DNA of 64,000 nucleotides, taken from Acerihabitans sp035013185 (lineage in GTDB: Bacteria; Pseudomonadota; Gammaproteobacteria; Enterobacterales; Enterobacteriaceae). The translations under genes and the position numbers were made by a program. Shown here in pieces: positions 43,712 to 52,199 of the stretch. The stretch covers positions 86,854-150,853 of the forward strand of contig NZ_JAYGJO010000012.1 in assembly GCF_035013185.1 (NCBI RefSeq), given 5' to 3'. The notes beneath the pieces are model-generated. The model ran no database searches. It saw only the letters and a program-made list of their open reading frames with translations, and was not told where the DNA came from. The first letter of the stretch is position 1; each line of letters starts with the position of its first letter.

Positions 43712-44026
43712 ATGTTTACCAAAGTTGAAGAAAATAACCTGCAGCGAGAAGTTAAAGACGATGTTTCTCTGTTAGCAGACACTTTAGATGAATTGCTCAG
43801 TGCGTCTGAAAAAACCACTAAAGAACAACTGGACGTTTTGCGCAGCAAAGCAAAAGACGTATTGAAAGAGACACGCTCTCGCGCCAGTGGTACCAGTCGT
43901 ATCAGTCAGTATGCCCGTGAAACCGCAGTTCAGACCAAGGATTATGTGGTTGATAAACCGTGGCAAAGTCTGGGTATCACCGCGGCACTCGGTATTGTAC
44001 TGGGCGTATTGTTGTCACGCCGTTAA
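43712..44026 (+). CDS. ygaM: DUF883 membrane-anchored protein YgaM
   Basis: A 104-aa protein of the ElaB/YqjD/YgaM family. Residues 1-80 are a charged helix (DDVSLLADTLDELLSASEKT) and residues 83-102 form one membrane anchor (SLGITAALGIVLGVLLSRR). Family members sit in the inner membrane and bind stationary-phase ribosomes. The order matches E. coli, and a strong terminator follows. Confidence 0.9.
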   Translation: MFTKVEENNLQREVKDDVSLLADTLDELLSASEKTTKEQLDVLRSKAKDVLKETRSRASGTSRISQYARETAVQTKDYVVDKPWQSLGITAALGIVLGVLLSRR

Positions 44027-44096
44027 GCTTGCCTGCATGTCGCTACTGATTCACCGCCCCGAATTGAATCGGTAGCCCGCTAAGCAACTATCAGAT

Positions 44097-44129
44097 AACC
44101 CACGTCCCCCCAAGGACGTGGGTTTTTTT
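44097..44129 (+). terminator. Rho-independent terminator of ygaM
   Basis: An 11-bp stem (AACCCACGTCC with GGACGTGGGTT) with a 6-nt loop followed by a T-run. It separates ygaM from the nrd promoter. Confidence 0.9.
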
Positions 44130-44171
44130 GTGGTCATTCACGCGCGGTTAAAAGACAGGATCGTGCACTTA

Positions 44172-44187
44172 CTCCTATATATTGTGT
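44172..44187. promoter_or_regulatory. NrdR box 1 upstream of nrdH
   Basis: CTCCTATATATTGTGT matches the NrdR consensus ACACTATATATAGTGT at 12 of 16 positions. The second box starts exactly 31 bp downstream, the spacing seen at other NrdR promoters. Confidence 0.65.
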
Positions 44188-44190
44188 GGT

Positions 44191-44205
44191 TGATAATAAT
44201 TATTA
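44191..44205. promoter_or_regulatory. Fur box upstream of nrdH
   Basis: TGATAATAATTATTA matches the 7-1-7 Fur core (TGATAAT-N-ATTATCA) at 13 of 14 positions. Class Ib reductase, which can use manganese, is repressed by Fur with iron in E. coli. Confidence 0.75.
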
Positions 44206-44218
44206 CTACATCTAGTAT
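44203..44218. promoter_or_regulatory. NrdR box 2 upstream of nrdH
   Basis: TTACTACATCTAGTAT matches the NrdR consensus at 11 of 16 positions and overlaps the right end of the Fur box by three bases. Its phase with box 1 (31 bp, three helical turns) supports it. Confidence 0.55.
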
Positions 44219-44303
44219 TAACTTACTTTTTACGCGACCTGTCATTCCACGATAATGCGTGCTGTTAGCACCCTATTGATAACACAAGAGGTGAATACGA
44301 ATC

Positions 44304-44543
44304 ATGACTATTACTGTTTACACAAAACCTGATTGTGTGCAATGTCACGCCACCTGCCGCGCACTGACTCGCAAAGGGATCGGCTACCGGTTGGTTAATT
44401 TGCTTGCCGATAAGCAAGGGCTGGAACACGTTAAATCCCTGGGATACCAGCAGGTCCCGGTGGTGCAAACCGCGACCGATCACTGGTGCGGGTTCAGACC
44501 GGATAAAATTAATCAATTAGCCGACACGATGATGGACGCTTAA
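44304..44543 (+). CDS. nrdH: Glutaredoxin-like NrdH
   Basis: A 79-aa electron donor for class Ib ribonucleotide reductase, reduced by thioredoxin reductase. The redox motif CVQC is at residues 11-14. YQQVPVVQTATDHWCGFRPD contains the cis-Pro and the W-x-G-F-R-P-D motif typical of NrdH. AGAGG precedes the ATG. First gene of nrdHIEF. Confidence 0.95.
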   Translation: MTITVYTKPDCVQCHATCRALTRKGIGYRLVNLLADKQGLEHVKSLGYQQVPVVQTATDHWCGFRPDKINQLADTMMDA

Positions 44544-44547
44544 CGCG

Positions 44548-44961
44548 ATGGCCGCGGCTCCCCCATTACTGGTCTATTTTTCCAGCAGTTCGGAGAATAC
44601 GCATCGGTTCGTTAATAAACTGGCATTGCCCGCGCTGCGTATTCCTTTGGCACCCAGCCAACGTCTAGCGCTAGACCGTCCCTATATTTTAATTGTTCCC
44701 AGCTACGGCGGCGGCGGCGAACGTGGTGCCGTGCCGCATCAAGCTATCCGTTTTCTTAATGATACAACCAACCGATCCTGGATCCGTGGCGTCATCGGGG
44801 CCGGTAACCGGAATTTTGGTCAGGCATTTTGCTTGGCGGCTGCGTTAATCGCCAGCAAGTGCCAGGTTCCTTATCTGTATCGTTTTGAACTGTTGGGCAC
44901 CCCGCAAGACGTGACGTTGGTACACCAAGGAGTAACCGAATTTTGGCTTCACTATCGATAA
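44548..44961 (+). CDS. nrdI: Flavodoxin-like NrdI
   Basis: A 137-aa flavoprotein that delivers the oxidant needed to assemble the dimanganese-tyrosyl cofactor of NrdF. The FMN phosphate loop is VYFSSSSENTHRFV near residue 9, and PSYGGGGERGAVPHQ and GVIGAGNRNFG form the other flavin loops. Starts 4 bp after nrdH; its end overlaps the nrdE start. Confidence 0.95.
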   Translation: MAAAPPLLVYFSSSSENTHRFVNKLALPALRIPLAPSQRLALDRPYILIVPSYGGGGERGAVPHQAIRFLNDTTNRSWIRGVIGAGNRNFGQAFCLAAALIASKCQVPYLYRFELLGTPQDVTLVHQGVTEFWLHYR

Positions 44962-47135
44962 CATCATCAGCAGCAACAGTACCGGCAATAATCTCACCCG
45001 ATGCCATGATGCTGCCAGGTCAGACGCCGGCGGATTATCACGCGTTGAACGCGATGCTCAACCTCTACGATGAGCATGGCTTGATCCAGTTTGATAAGGA
45101 TCGCTCGGCCATCGCGCGTTATGTCGAACAACATGTGATACCCAATACCCGCCAATTTCCGTCCCAGCAGGCACGGTTACGCTATCTGGTGGATGAGGGT
45201 TATTACGACGCGGCAGTCTTAACACCCTACCCGCAAGAGGTCATCTCCGCCTTGTTTGCTCAAGCCGATGCCCGGCATTTTCATTTCCAGACGTTTATGG
45301 GCGCATTGAAGTTTTATACTAGCTACACCCTGAAATCCTTTGATGGCAAACAGTACCTGGAACGCTTCGAGGATCGGGTCTGCATGGTGGCGTTAACCCT
45401 GGCTGCCGGCGACGGCGCGCTGGCGTCACGGCTGGTGGATGAAATGTTGTCTGGCCGGTTTCAGCCGGCGACACCCACGTTTCTCAACTGCGGCAAGCAG
45501 CAGCGCGGCGAGTATGTCTCCTGTTTCCTATTGCGCATTGAAGACAACATGGAATCCATCGGCCGTTCAGTCAACGCCGCGCTGCAACTATCAAAACGTG
45601 GCGGTGGCGTGGCGTTTATGCTGACCAATCTACGCGAGGCCGGGGCACCGATAAAACGTATTGAAAATCAGTCCTCCGGCGTCGTGCCTGTGATGAAAAT
45701 GCTGGAGGATGCCTTCTCCTATGCTAACCAATTGGGCGCCCGCCAAGGAGCCGGGGCGGTTTATCTTCATGCCCATCATCCCGATATTATGCGTTTTCTT
45801 GATACCAAACGGGAAAACGCGGATGAAAAGATCCGCATTAAAACCTTGTCTCTGGGCGTGGTGATACCCGATATCACCTTTGAATTGGCACGAGATAACC
45901 AGCCGATGTTTCTTTTTTCGCCCTATGATGTGGAGCGGGTTTACGGTCAGCCGTTTTCGCAAATCAGTATTAGCGAGAAGTACCATGAGATGGCGGCGGA
46001 TTCACGCATTCGCAAAACCACCCTTGATGCCCGGTTCTTTTTCCAGACACTGGCGGAAATCCAATTCGAATCGGGATACCCCTATATGGTGTTTGAGGAT
46101 ACCGTCAACCGGGCTAACCCTATCGATGGCCGGATCAATATGAGTAACTTGTGTTCGGAGATCCTGCAGGTTAACAGCGCCACGGAGTATAACGAAGATC
46201 TTAGCTATCGGCGGGTAGGCCATGATATTTCCTGCAATCTTGGCTCGTTGAATATCGCGCACGCCATGGATGAGCCTGATTTGGGCCGGACGGTGGACAC
46301 CGCGATCCATGCGCTCACCGCCGTCTCCGATATGAGCCGGATTGACGCGGTACCCTCCATCGTCAAGGGTAATGACCACTCTCATGCCATCGGCCTTGGC
46401 CAGATGAATCTGCACGGTTACCTGGCGCGTGAGCATATTTATTACGGATCTGAAGAAGGCGTGGATTTCACCAATATGTATTTCTACGCCATCACCTATC
46501 ATGCGCTACGCGCCTCCAATCGGCTGGCGATTGAGCGTGGCACCGCCTTCGGCGGTTTTGCCCGTTCCCGCTATGCGTCCGGAGACTATTTTCGTCCTTA
46601 TGTTGAACAGCAATGGCAACCCTGTACCGAGCGGGTACGTATGCTGTTTGCCAACGCGGCCATCACCCTGCCCAGCCAGCAAGATTGGCTGGCGTTGCGC
46701 GATTCGGTGATGGCTCACGGTCTGTATAACCAGAATCTGCAGGCGGTGCCGCCAACCGGCTCCATCTCCTACATTAATCACGCCACCTCAAGTATTCATC
46801 CCATTGTGTCGCGAATTGAAATTCGTAAAGAGGGTAAAACCGGGCGGGTATACTATCCCGCACCCTATATGGATAATGACAATCTGCGTTACTACCAGGA
46901 TGCCTACGATATCGGTCCGGAAAAAATCATCGATACCTATGCCGCCGCTACACGCCATGTGGATCAGGGATTATCGTTGACCCTGTTTTTCCGCGATACC
47001 ACGACCACCCGCGATATCACCAAAGCGCAGATTTATGCCTGGAAAAAAGGTATCAAGACTCTGTACTACATACGTATACGTCAAATGGCGCTCGAAGGTA
47101 CCGAAGTCGCCGGCTGCGTCTCATGTGCGCTGTAA
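44943..47135 (+). CDS. nrdE: Class Ib ribonucleoside-diphosphate reductase, alpha subunit
   Basis: Catalytic subunit making deoxyribonucleotides. The start is probably the TTG at 44943, with AGGAG ten bases upstream inside nrdI, giving 730 aa (E. coli 714); an ATG at 45003 would start MMLPGQTPADYHALN. Visible features: PATPTFLNCGKQQRGEYVSCF with the active-site Cys, NLCSEILQ with the radical Cys region, the catalytic Glu/Cys pair in that loop, and a C-terminal CVSC-type pair (GCVSCAL). It lacks the N-terminal ATP-cone, as is usual for NrdE. Confidence 0.93.
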   Translation: MASLSITSSAATVPAIISPDAMMLPGQTPADYHALNAMLNLYDEHGLIQFDKDRSAIARYVEQHVIPNTRQFPSQQARLRYLVDEGYYDAAVLTPYPQEVISALFAQADARHFHFQTFMGALKFYTSYTLKSFDGKQYLERFEDRVCMVALTLAAGDGALASRLVDEMLSGRFQPATPTFLNCGKQQRGEYVSCFLLRIEDNMESIGRSVNAALQLSKRGGGVAFMLTNLREAGAPIKRIENQSSGVVPVMKMLEDAFSYANQLGARQGAGAVYLHAHHPDIMRFLDTKRENADEKIRIKTLSLGVVIPDITFELARDNQPMFLFSPYDVERVYGQPFSQISISEKYHEMAADSRIRKTTLDARFFFQTLAEIQFESGYPYMVFEDTVNRANPIDGRINMSNLCSEILQVNSATEYNEDLSYRRVGHDISCNLGSLNIAHAMDEPDLGRTVDTAIHALTAVSDMSRIDAVPSIVKGNDHSHAIGLGQMNLHGYLAREHIYYGSEEGVDFTNMYFYAITYHALRASNRLAIERGTAFGGFARSRYASGDYFRPYVEQQWQPCTERVRMLFANAAITLPSQQDWLALRDSVMAHGLYNQNLQAVPPTGSISYINHATSSIHPIVSRIEIRKEGKTGRVYYPAPYMDNDNLRYYQDAYDIGPEKIIDTYAAATRHVDQGLSLTLFFRDTTTTRDITKAQIYAWKKGIKTLYYIRIRQMALEGTEVAGCVSCAL

Positions 47136-47155
47136 AGCTAACGGAGAATATAATC

Positions 47156-48127
47156 ATGAAGCCCCCTATTCACCGCCCCATCGTACGGGCCGTTAACTGG
47201 AATCGAATTGAGGATGATAAAGACCTCGAGGTATGGAATCGCCTGACGACTAATTTTTGGCTGCCGGAAAAGCTTCCTTTATCCAATGACCTGCCATCCT
47301 GGAATACATTATCATCCCAGGAACAGCAGTTAACGATTCGGGTATTTACCGGATTGACACTGCTCGACACGGTACAGAATACCGTTGGCGCACCGGCCCT
47401 AATGGCTGATGCCACAACCTCACATGAAGAAGCCGTGTTCTCTAATATCAGCTTTATGGAGGCGGTACATGCCCGCTCTTATAGCTCAATATTCTCTACG
47501 CTGTGTCCCATGGCAGAGGTGGATGAAGCGTACCGCTGGAGCGAGCATAATGCGGCATTGCAAAATAAGGCCCACCTGATTTTACAACATTATTACCATG
47601 ACGATCCGCTAGCGAAAAAAGTCGCCAGTGTGTTTTTAGAGTCTTTTCTATTTTATTCCGGCTTCTATTTACCCATGTATTATTCAAGTCGAGCAAAACT
47701 CACCAATACAGCAGATCTGATTAGGTTGATTATTCGGGATGAAGCGGTGCATGGGTATTACATCGGTTATAAATTCCAGCGCGCTCTGGAACGCAGCTCC
47801 GGCGAACGGCGCCAGCACATCAAGACCTTCGCTTATGACCTGCTGCAAGACCTGTATGAGAACGAATTGGTGTACAGCGCTCAGTTGTATGATGGGGTCG
47901 GCTGGACCGATGACGTAAAGGCTTTTTTGCACTACAATGCCAATAAGGCCTTGATGAACCTAGGTTACGAGGCGCTATTTCCCGCTGAGGAAACCCAGGT
48001 TAATCCGGAAATTCTGGCGGCCTTATCACCCAACGCCGATGAAAATCACGATTTTTTCTCCGGTTCGGGGTCGTCCTATGTGGTAGGACGAGCAGTCAGT
48101 ACTGAAGACGAGGATTGGGATTTTTGA
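47156..48127 (+). CDS. nrdF: Class Ib ribonucleoside-diphosphate reductase, beta subunit
   Basis: A 323-aa radical-generating subunit. The start has CGGAGA eight bases upstream. Metal ligands are expected in TLLDTVQN (Asp), SHEEAVFSNISFMEAVHARSY (Glu and His; the radical Tyr follows) and LIIRDEAVHGYYIGYK (Glu and His). It ends STEDEDWDF, the normal tail that binds NrdE. Last gene of the operon. Confidence 0.95.
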   Translation: MKPPIHRPIVRAVNWNRIEDDKDLEVWNRLTTNFWLPEKLPLSNDLPSWNTLSSQEQQLTIRVFTGLTLLDTVQNTVGAPALMADATTSHEEAVFSNISFMEAVHARSYSSIFSTLCPMAEVDEAYRWSEHNAALQNKAHLILQHYYHDDPLAKKVASVFLESFLFYSGFYLPMYYSSRAKLTNTADLIRLIIRDEAVHGYYIGYKFQRALERSSGERRQHIKTFAYDLLQDLYENELVYSAQLYDGVGWTDDVKAFLHYNANKALMNLGYEALFPAEETQVNPEILAALSPNADENHDFFSGSGSSYVVGRAVSTEDEDWDF

Positions 48128-48136
48128 TAGTTTATC

Positions 48137-48156
48137 CGGGGGATAAATTGCCCCCG
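48137..48156 (+). terminator. Weak hairpin after nrdF
   Basis: CGGGGG and CCCCCG pair around an 8-nt loop ten bases after the nrdF stop, followed seven bases later by a short T-run. Confidence 0.35.
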
Positions 48157-48598
48157 AAATGGGTTTTTATATTGATATAAAACAAAGAAAATACAATTAA
48201 TTATTCCTTACCCACTATTTATCCTTTATTCCCTCATTATCACCTACTTGATCTTTTCAATATTTATTATATTATTACTCTATGTCATTTTACCCAACAT
48301 TATCCCCTATGATACTGGATCCACATGATGGTTAACATGAATTCACACTCATCACATAGCACAAAACACCAGTTTAACGAGTAAATAATAATAATAAAAA
48401 TGATGATGGTGATTATTTGCCTAACCCCTTGTACCACCGTGACCTTATCGTAAAAATGCCGACAATGGGCCGGCCACATATACTCTGGATAACGTGCATG
48501 GGGTTGTCTAAAAGGCTCAGTATGGTAGGATATACAGCGTTTCTATTTAGCAGAACCTCTAAAAATATTAGAAAACCATACAGGAAATTGATAATTGC
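48157..48598 (+). promoter_or_regulatory. AT-rich proU control region
   Basis: About 440 bases with no gene. The left part is strongly AT-rich, as expected for an H-NS-bound, osmotically controlled proU promoter. A possible promoter is TTGTCT (48504) with TAGGAT (48526), spacer 16, but both hexamers are weak. Confidence 0.4.
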
Positions 48599-49798
48599 AT
48601 GGCTGTTAAACTTGAAGTAAAAAATCTTTATAAAATATTTGGCGAGCACCCTGAGCGTGCTTTCAAGCTGATAAAAAAAGGGTATGACAAGGATAAAATA
48701 TTTGCCAAAACCGGTCTGACGGTTGGGGTAAAAGATGCCAATCTGGCCATTGAAGAAGGCGAAATATTTGTCATCATGGGATTATCCGGCTCCGGGAAAT
48801 CCACTATGGTACGCCTTCTCAATCGTCTGATAGAACCCACCCGCGGTGATGTATTGATAGATGGCGAAAATATCGCAACAATATCAGATAAAGCCCTGCG
48901 TGACGTTCGCCGTAAAAAAATCAGTATGGTATTCCAATCCTTTGCTTTGATGCCGCATTTGAATGTGTTGGATAATACCGCGTTTGGCATGATGCTGGCG
49001 GGAATGCCACAGGAAGAACGCCACGCAAAAGCACTGGAAGCACTGTCTCAGGTTGGTCTGGCGACCCATGCGCAGTCCTGGCCTGACGAGCTTTCCGGTG
49101 GTATGCGCCAACGGGTAGGCTTGGCGCGAGCTTTGGCCATCAATCCGGATATCCTGTTGATGGATGAAGCTTTTTCTGCCCTGGATCCCCTGATCCGCGC
49201 CGAAATGCAGGATGAACTGGTTAAGCTGCAAGCCCGCCACCAACGTACCATTGTCTTTATTTCCCATGATCTAGACGAAGCAATGCGCATCGGCGATCGC
49301 ATCGCCATTATGCAGGGTGGCGAGGTTATTCAGATCGGCACACCGGACGAAATTCTAAAAAATCCGGCCAATGAATATGTTCGTACCTTCTTTAGTGGTG
49401 TGGACGTGAGTCATGTGTTCAGTGCCAAGGATATCGCCCGTCGTCGTCCAGTGGCGCTGATTCGCAAAACGCCAGGTTTCGGCCCGCGCTCTGCCCTCAA
49501 GTTATTGCAAGATGAAGATCGTGAATTTGGCTATGTGTTAGAACGCGGGCAAAAATTTATCGGCGTAGTTTCTATCGAATCCTTGGAAACTGCCCTTGCC
49601 GGCAATCTGACACTAGAGCAAGCACTGCTCGAGAGCCCCGCACCGGTGCCCGGAGATACACCTCTGAGCGAACTGATTTCCACCGTGGCTACGGCACCTT
49701 GCGCCGTCCCAGTGGTGGGCGAGGATAATCTGTACCTCGGGATCATTTCGAAAGGTATGTTGTTACAGGCACTAGACAAAGAAGGGGGTGAACAATGA
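48599..49798 (+). CDS. proV: Glycine betaine/proline ABC transporter, ATP-binding protein
   Basis: A 399-aa ATPase of the ProU osmoprotectant importer. The N-terminal LYKIFGEHPERAFKLIKKG is characteristic of ProV. Walker A is GLSGSGKSTMVRLLNRLIEP, the signature LSGGMRQRVGLARAL and Walker B DILLMDEAFSALDP. Residues 280-395 form two CBS-type domains that sense ionic strength in the family. It overlaps proW by 4 bp (ATGA). Expected to be induced by osmotic stress. Confidence 0.95.
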   Translation: MAVKLEVKNLYKIFGEHPERAFKLIKKGYDKDKIFAKTGLTVGVKDANLAIEEGEIFVIMGLSGSGKSTMVRLLNRLIEPTRGDVLIDGENIATISDKALRDVRRKKISMVFQSFALMPHLNVLDNTAFGMMLAGMPQEERHAKALEALSQVGLATHAQSWPDELSGGMRQRVGLARALAINPDILLMDEAFSALDPLIRAEMQDELVKLQARHQRTIVFISHDLDEAMRIGDRIAIMQGGEVIQIGTPDEILKNPANEYVRTFFSGVDVSHVFSAKDIARRRPVALIRKTPGFGPRSALKLLQDEDREFGYVLERGQKFIGVVSIESLETALAGNLTLEQALLESPAPVPGDTPLSELISTVATAPCAVPVVGEDNLYLGIISKGMLLQALDKEGGEQ

Positions 49799-50997
49799 GT
49801 AAACCAACAGTGAATGCTTTACCCGACACCTCGCCAGCACAGCAGCTTCTGGATGGCCATGCGGCGCACCAGGCGGCCTCTACTGCCGCGGCAAATCCCT
49901 GGAGCACAACAGTCCAAACCACCCCTGACGTAGTCGTCCATGCGACACAACAGGCCGCCGCTACACCAGCAGCCAATGCCTGGGGCACAGCCGCGCAAAC
50001 CGGATCCGATGCAGTCCATGCCGTACAGCCCAACACCGATTGGCTTAATAGCGGCGTCGCACCGGCTCCGGAACATTTTAATTTGCTTGACCCGTTTCAT
50101 CATACCCTGATCCCACTTGATTCATGGGTGACCACCGGCATTGACTGGGTGGTATTGCATTTTCGCCCGCTGTTCCAGGGCATACGGGTACCGGTAGACT
50201 TTATTCTCAGCGGTTTTCAGCATCTGCTGCTGGGCATGCCAGCGCCGGTCGCCATTTTGCTCTTCGCGCTGATAGCATGGCAAATGTCCAGCCTGGGTAT
50301 GGGTGCCGCCACGCTGGTGTCATTAGTTATCATCGGTGCCATCGGGGCCTGGTCACAGGCCATGGTGACGCTGGCGTTAGTGCTCACGTCGTTGCTGTTT
50401 TGCGTACTGATAGGGTTGCCAATGGGTATTTGGCTAGCGCGCAGCGAAGGCGCGGCCAAAATCATACGACCATTACTTGACGCCATGCAAACCACACCGG
50501 CGTTTGTCTATCTGGTGCCGATTGTCATGTTGTTCGGTATCGGCAACGTACCGGGGGTAGTGGTGACCATTATCTTCGCCTTACCGCCAGTGATTCGCCT
50601 GACTATCTTGGGCATCAAACAGGTGCCAGAAGATTTGATCGAAGCTGCGGAGGCGTTTGGCACCAGCCCAAGTCAACTGCTGTTTAAAGTGCAACTGCCG
50701 CTGGCAATGCCAACCATTATGGCCGGGATTAACCAAACGCTGATGTTGGCACTTTCCATGGTGGTTATCGCCTCGATGATCGCCGTAGGCGGGCTGGGAC
50801 AAATGGTGTTGCGCGGCATTGGCCGTCTGGACATGGGACTGGCCACCATCGGTGGCGCCGGCATTGTCATTTTGGCTATCATCCTCGACCGTTTGACGCA
50901 GTCACTGGGTCGGGATCAACGTAGCCGCGGTAACCGCCGCTGGTACGCCAGCGGACCAATAGGATTGTTGATCCGCCCTTTTACCAAAAAAGCTTAA
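49795..50997 (+). CDS. proW: Glycine betaine/proline ABC transporter, permease (extended N-terminus)
   Basis: A 400-aa membrane permease; E. coli ProW has 354. Residues 1-85 are polar, Ala/Thr-rich and contain an imperfect duplication of about 27 residues (AAANPWSTTVQTTPDVVVHA, then PAANAWGTAAQTGSDAVHA). From residue 95 the normal protein follows (DSWVTTGIDWVVLHFRPLFQ), with the coupling motif EAAEAFGTSPSQLLFKVQLP near residue 283. The ProW N-terminal tail lies in the periplasm in E. coli, so the expansion would lengthen that tail. Confidence 0.93.
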   Translation: MSKPTVNALPDTSPAQQLLDGHAAHQAASTAAANPWSTTVQTTPDVVVHATQQAAATPAANAWGTAAQTGSDAVHAVQPNTDWLNSGVAPAPEHFNLLDPFHHTLIPLDSWVTTGIDWVVLHFRPLFQGIRVPVDFILSGFQHLLLGMPAPVAILLFALIAWQMSSLGMGAATLVSLVIIGAIGAWSQAMVTLALVLTSLLFCVLIGLPMGIWLARSEGAAKIIRPLLDAMQTTPAFVYLVPIVMLFGIGNVPGVVVTIIFALPPVIRLTILGIKQVPEDLIEAAEAFGTSPSQLLFKVQLPLAMPTIMAGINQTLMLALSMVVIASMIAVGGLGQMVLRGIGRLDMGLATIGGAGIVILAIILDRLTQSLGRDQRSRGNRRWYASGPIGLLIRPFTKKA

Positions 50998-51015
50998 CTT
51001 CAAATAGGAAAACTT

Positions 51016-52020
51016 ATGCATAAGACAGGAATTTTGGCCCTCGCACTGACCAGTGTTTTGGCCGTGCCGGCCTCATTTGCAGCCGATCTACCGGGTAAAG
51101 GCATTACCGTTCAGCCTTTGCAAAGTACCGTTGCTGAAGAAACGTTCCAGACACTGTTGGTCAGCAAGGCCTTGACCAAGATGGGTTACACGGTTAAGCC
51201 GACCCGCGAAGTTGCCTACAACGTGGCTTATACGTCCATTTCCTCGGGTGATGCGACCTTTATGACGGTGAATTGGGATCCGCTGCATAATGACCAATAT
51301 AACGCTGCGGGCGGAGACAAGAAGTTCTACCGCGAAGGTACCTATATCACCGGGGCGGCCCAGGGTTATCTGATCGACAAAAAAACCGCTGATAAATACC
51401 ATATCACCACCATCGACCAGCTTAAGGATCCTAAACTGGCCAAACTGTTCGATGCCAACGGTGACGGTAAAGCCGATCTTGCCGGCTGCACCCCTGGCTG
51501 GGGCTGCGAAGCGGTTATCAACCATCAGATCGTGGCATATGGCCTATCCAAGACCGTGGAACACAATCAGGGCAACTATGCGGCCATCATCGCCGATACC
51601 CTGGCCCGCTATAAGGAAGGTAAACCGATCCTGTACTACACGTGGACACCTTATTGGCTGAGCAACGTACTGGTCCCGGGCCGCGATGTTGTCTGGTTGC
51701 AGGTGCCGTTCTCATCACTGCCAGGCGCACAGAAAGGCATTGACACTAAACTGCCTAACGGTGCCAATTATGGTTTCCCAGTCAATTCTATGCACATTGT
51801 GGCCAATAAAGTCTGGGCAAAAGCCAACCCTGCTGCAGCCAAACTGTTCGCCATCATGAAACTCCCTATTGCTGATGTGAACGCGCAAAACATGCGTATG
51901 CATGACGGTGAAGCGTCGCCAGCGGATATTGAACGCCAGACCGACGGCTGGATTGCCGCGCATCAGGCGTTGTTTGACGGTTGGGTTAAAACTGCAGAAG
52001 CCGCAGCGACCAAGTCGTAA
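51016..52020 (+). CDS. proX: Glycine betaine-binding periplasmic protein
   Basis: A 334-aa binding protein for glycine betaine and proline betaine. The signal peptide (ILALALTSVLAVPASFA) ends near residue 22, and the mature part begins ADLPGKGITVQPLQST as in E. coli ProX. Trp residues expected to cage the quaternary amine occur in VNWDPLH, TPGWGCE and YYTWTPYWLSN. An 11-bp tandem repeat starts on its stop codon, and a strong terminator follows. Confidence 0.95.
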   Translation: MHKTGILALALTSVLAVPASFAADLPGKGITVQPLQSTVAEETFQTLLVSKALTKMGYTVKPTREVAYNVAYTSISSGDATFMTVNWDPLHNDQYNAAGGDKKFYREGTYITGAAQGYLIDKKTADKYHITTIDQLKDPKLAKLFDANGDGKADLAGCTPGWGCEAVINHQIVAYGLSKTVEHNQGNYAAIIADTLARYKEGKPILYYTWTPYWLSNVLVPGRDVVWLQVPFSSLPGAQKGIDTKLPNGANYGFPVNSMHIVANKVWAKANPAAAKLFAIMKLPIADVNAQNMRMHDGEASPADIERQTDGWIAAHQALFDGWVKTAEAAATKS

Positions 52021-52083
52021 TACGTTATTAATACGTTATTAATACGTTATTAATACGCCATTAATACGCCATTAATACGCCCG
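52018..52083 (+). repeat. 11-bp tandem repeat beginning at the proX stop codon
   Basis: Six copies in a row: three TAATACGTTAT, two TAATACGCCAT and a last diverged one. The TAA of the first copy is the proX stop. Confidence 0.92.
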
Positions 52084-52120
52084 GCGCGCCGAGAAAATGC
52101 GCAATAACCGGACGTGGGAT

Positions 52121-52150
52121 AAAACGAGGGGCATTCGCCCCTCGTTTTTT
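52121..52150 (+). terminator. Rho-independent terminator of proVWX
   Basis: AAAACGAGGGGC and GCCCCTCGTTTT pair around a 4-base loop and run into six T. Confidence 0.92.
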
Positions 52151-52199
52151 ATGTGCTGATGAGGAATAATGGCCTCCCGATTGGTAAGCAGACTCATTG

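Noticed and set aside
52018..52083. Possible CRISPR array
   Set aside because: The 11-bp units are contiguous without unique spacers. The 12-bp and 14-bp arrays at 27406 and 4999 also lack spacers, and no cas genes are present.
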